64,000 nt of DNA from Dillenia suffruticosa (lineage: Eukaryota > Streptophyta > Magnoliopsida > Dilleniales > Dilleniaceae). Location: assembly GCA_033439265.1 (NCBI GenBank), contig JAVTVX010000026.1, forward strand, positions 2,407,501-2,471,500. Reading direction: 5' to 3'. Positions within the stretch are counted from its first letter, which is position 1, and each line of letters opens with the position of its first letter. The position numbers were made by a program, and so were the translations under genes. Of the stretch, positions 62,969 through 64,000 are shown piece by piece. The notes beneath the pieces are model-generated. The model was not told the origin of the DNA, made no database searches, and was given only the letters and a program-made list of their open reading frames with translations.

Positions 62969-64000
62969 CACTGCAAAAAACAGCTTTTTAGTCACAAATT
63001 TAGCGACGAAAATTTTAAAAAAATTCGTCGCTAAAAACATTAGCGACAGATTTAGCGACGAAAAATTTTTTGTCGCTAATAATGCGTCGCAAAAATTTAG
63101 CGACGAAAATTAGAAATCCATCGTTAAATTTAGCGACAAATAATCTTTCGTCGCTAAAATTCATCACAAACTTTAGCGATGAAAAATTATCCGTCGCTAA
63201 ATTAGCAACATAATTTAGCGACGAAAATCTAAAATTCGTCGCTAAATTTAGCGACAGATAATTTTTATCGCTAAAATCTGTTGCTAATTTAGGGGAAAAA
63301 ATCTGTAATAATAAAAAAAATCCGTCGCTAAATTCAGCGACGGATTTGGAATCCTTCGCTAAAATCCGTCACTAAATTCAACGACGGATTCCAAATCCGT
63401 CGCTAATTTCAAATTCCGTCAAAATGTCTAGGGAGTGCACGCGTCACCCGTGCCACCCTTGCCCACCCGAGCCAACACCACAACCTGCCCGCCCGCCCGA
63501 ACCAGCGTACGTGCCACCCTTGCCCACCTGAGCCAGCACCAGCCTGCAACCTGCCGGCCCGCCCGAGCCAGCACCCTCGCGCAAGCACTCTTAATTGCTG
63601 GAAAATGCCGCGCCTTCTACCTCTGTCTCCACCATGGTTCAAACTCTGAACTTCTGCATGCACACACGCAACCTGTAAACCACCAAGCCAAAGATATTAT
63701 TATGATATAAATTTCTTTTTTATTATTTATTATCTTTATTTCAAATTTTTCTAATAATAATAAAATAATATATAATAATAATTTAAAATAATAAATATAA
63801 TAACTTTTTTATTTATACCACCCACCTAAAATAATATTAATTAAAAATAATAAATATGATAATTTTTAATAAAATAAAAAATAATAAAATACTAATTTAA
63901 AATAAAATAATTAATTAATTAAAAAATATGTTAATATTATATTTTGATTTCTTCTTTTTTCTTTTATCTTATTATTTTATTATTTTTTTCATTTTTATTT
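62969..64000. mobile_element. CACTA-like element, left end (continues beyond the window)
   Basis: It begins CACTGCAAAAAACAGC, matching the terminal sequence of the element ending at 3239 (TACTACAAAAAACACGG read inward). Then come about 450 bp of subterminal repeats (TTTAGCGACGAAAATT, TTCGTCGCTAAA), a GC-rich block at 63420-63600 with a tandem repeat of about 61 bp (GTGCCACCCTTGCCCACC), and AT-rich sequence. It interrupts the Tat-like element, whose uninterrupted form is seen at 33330-33350. No transposase is present in the visible part. Confidence 0.65.
62990..63420. repeat. Subterminal repeat array of the right CACTA-like element
   Basis: At least fifteen copies of a TTAGCGACGAA or TTCGTCGCTAA motif in both orientations, several arranged as short inverted repeats able to fold back (for example TTAGCGACGGATTTGG with its complement near 63335-63405). 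Confidence 0.7.

Noticed and set aside
63409-63710. Overlapping plus- and minus-strand ORFs in the right CACTA-like element
   Set aside because: They cover the 61-bp GC-rich tandem repeat and have no domain; a transposase is not seen.

Overview
This is a stretch of nuclear DNA from a flowering plant, most likely a eudicot, packed with transposable elements. The only intact host genes I can support are two copies of the same 12-exon gene for cytosolic glyceraldehyde-3-phosphate dehydrogenase (GAPC), both on the minus strand at 28596-31306 and 58204-60919. A plant nuclear origin is shown by the GT-AG introns, the telobox/TATA promoters of the GAPC genes, and remnants of plant-specific Ty3/gypsy (Tekay- and Tat-like), Ty1/copia, hAT and CACTA-like elements. 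I cannot name the species.

Layout. 1-1826: decayed Tekay-type Ty3/gypsy element C (end of gag, a probable intron, protease, RT). 1830-3239: truncated CACTA-like element with a GC-rich repeat core and subterminal repeats. 4975-8600 (minus): decayed Tat/Athila-type Ty3/gypsy element lacking RT/RNase H. 10498-12290: gag-less Tat-like element, itself split by a 445-bp solo LTR. 12552-13907: inverted partial Tekay LTR. 13908-19319: 3' half of Tekay element A with its 3' LTR. 19320-33343: hAT and copia remnants, GAPC copy 1, gag-less Tat-like copy 2. 33344-40290: sequence present once in the window, with an LTR fragment, a terpene synthase exon fragment and a decayed plant transposase. 40296-51466: structurally complete 11.2-kb Tekay element B with both LTRs, PBS, PPT and a perfect 5-bp target duplication, but with coding regions full of stops and frameshifts. 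51467-62968: second copy of the 19320-33343 block, with GAPC copy 2. 62969-64000: left end of another CACTA-like element.

The dominant event is a large direct segmental duplication: 13908-33343 matches 46062-62968 in order and orientation, including the 3' part of the retrotransposon, the nested hAT/LTR/copia debris and GAPC. Copy 2 has lost about 2.4 kb between short matching sequences. Both GAPC copies keep their reading frame and all splice sites, with three amino-acid differences among mostly silent changes, so both look functional. I found no new gene system. The most unusual observation is a conserved GT-AG intron between gag and protease in two Tekay-type elements (184-440 and 44887-45076). 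Splicing it joins the two frames exactly, while keeping it ends Gag within a few codons, which suggests a splicing-based control of the Gag to Gag-Pol ratio.
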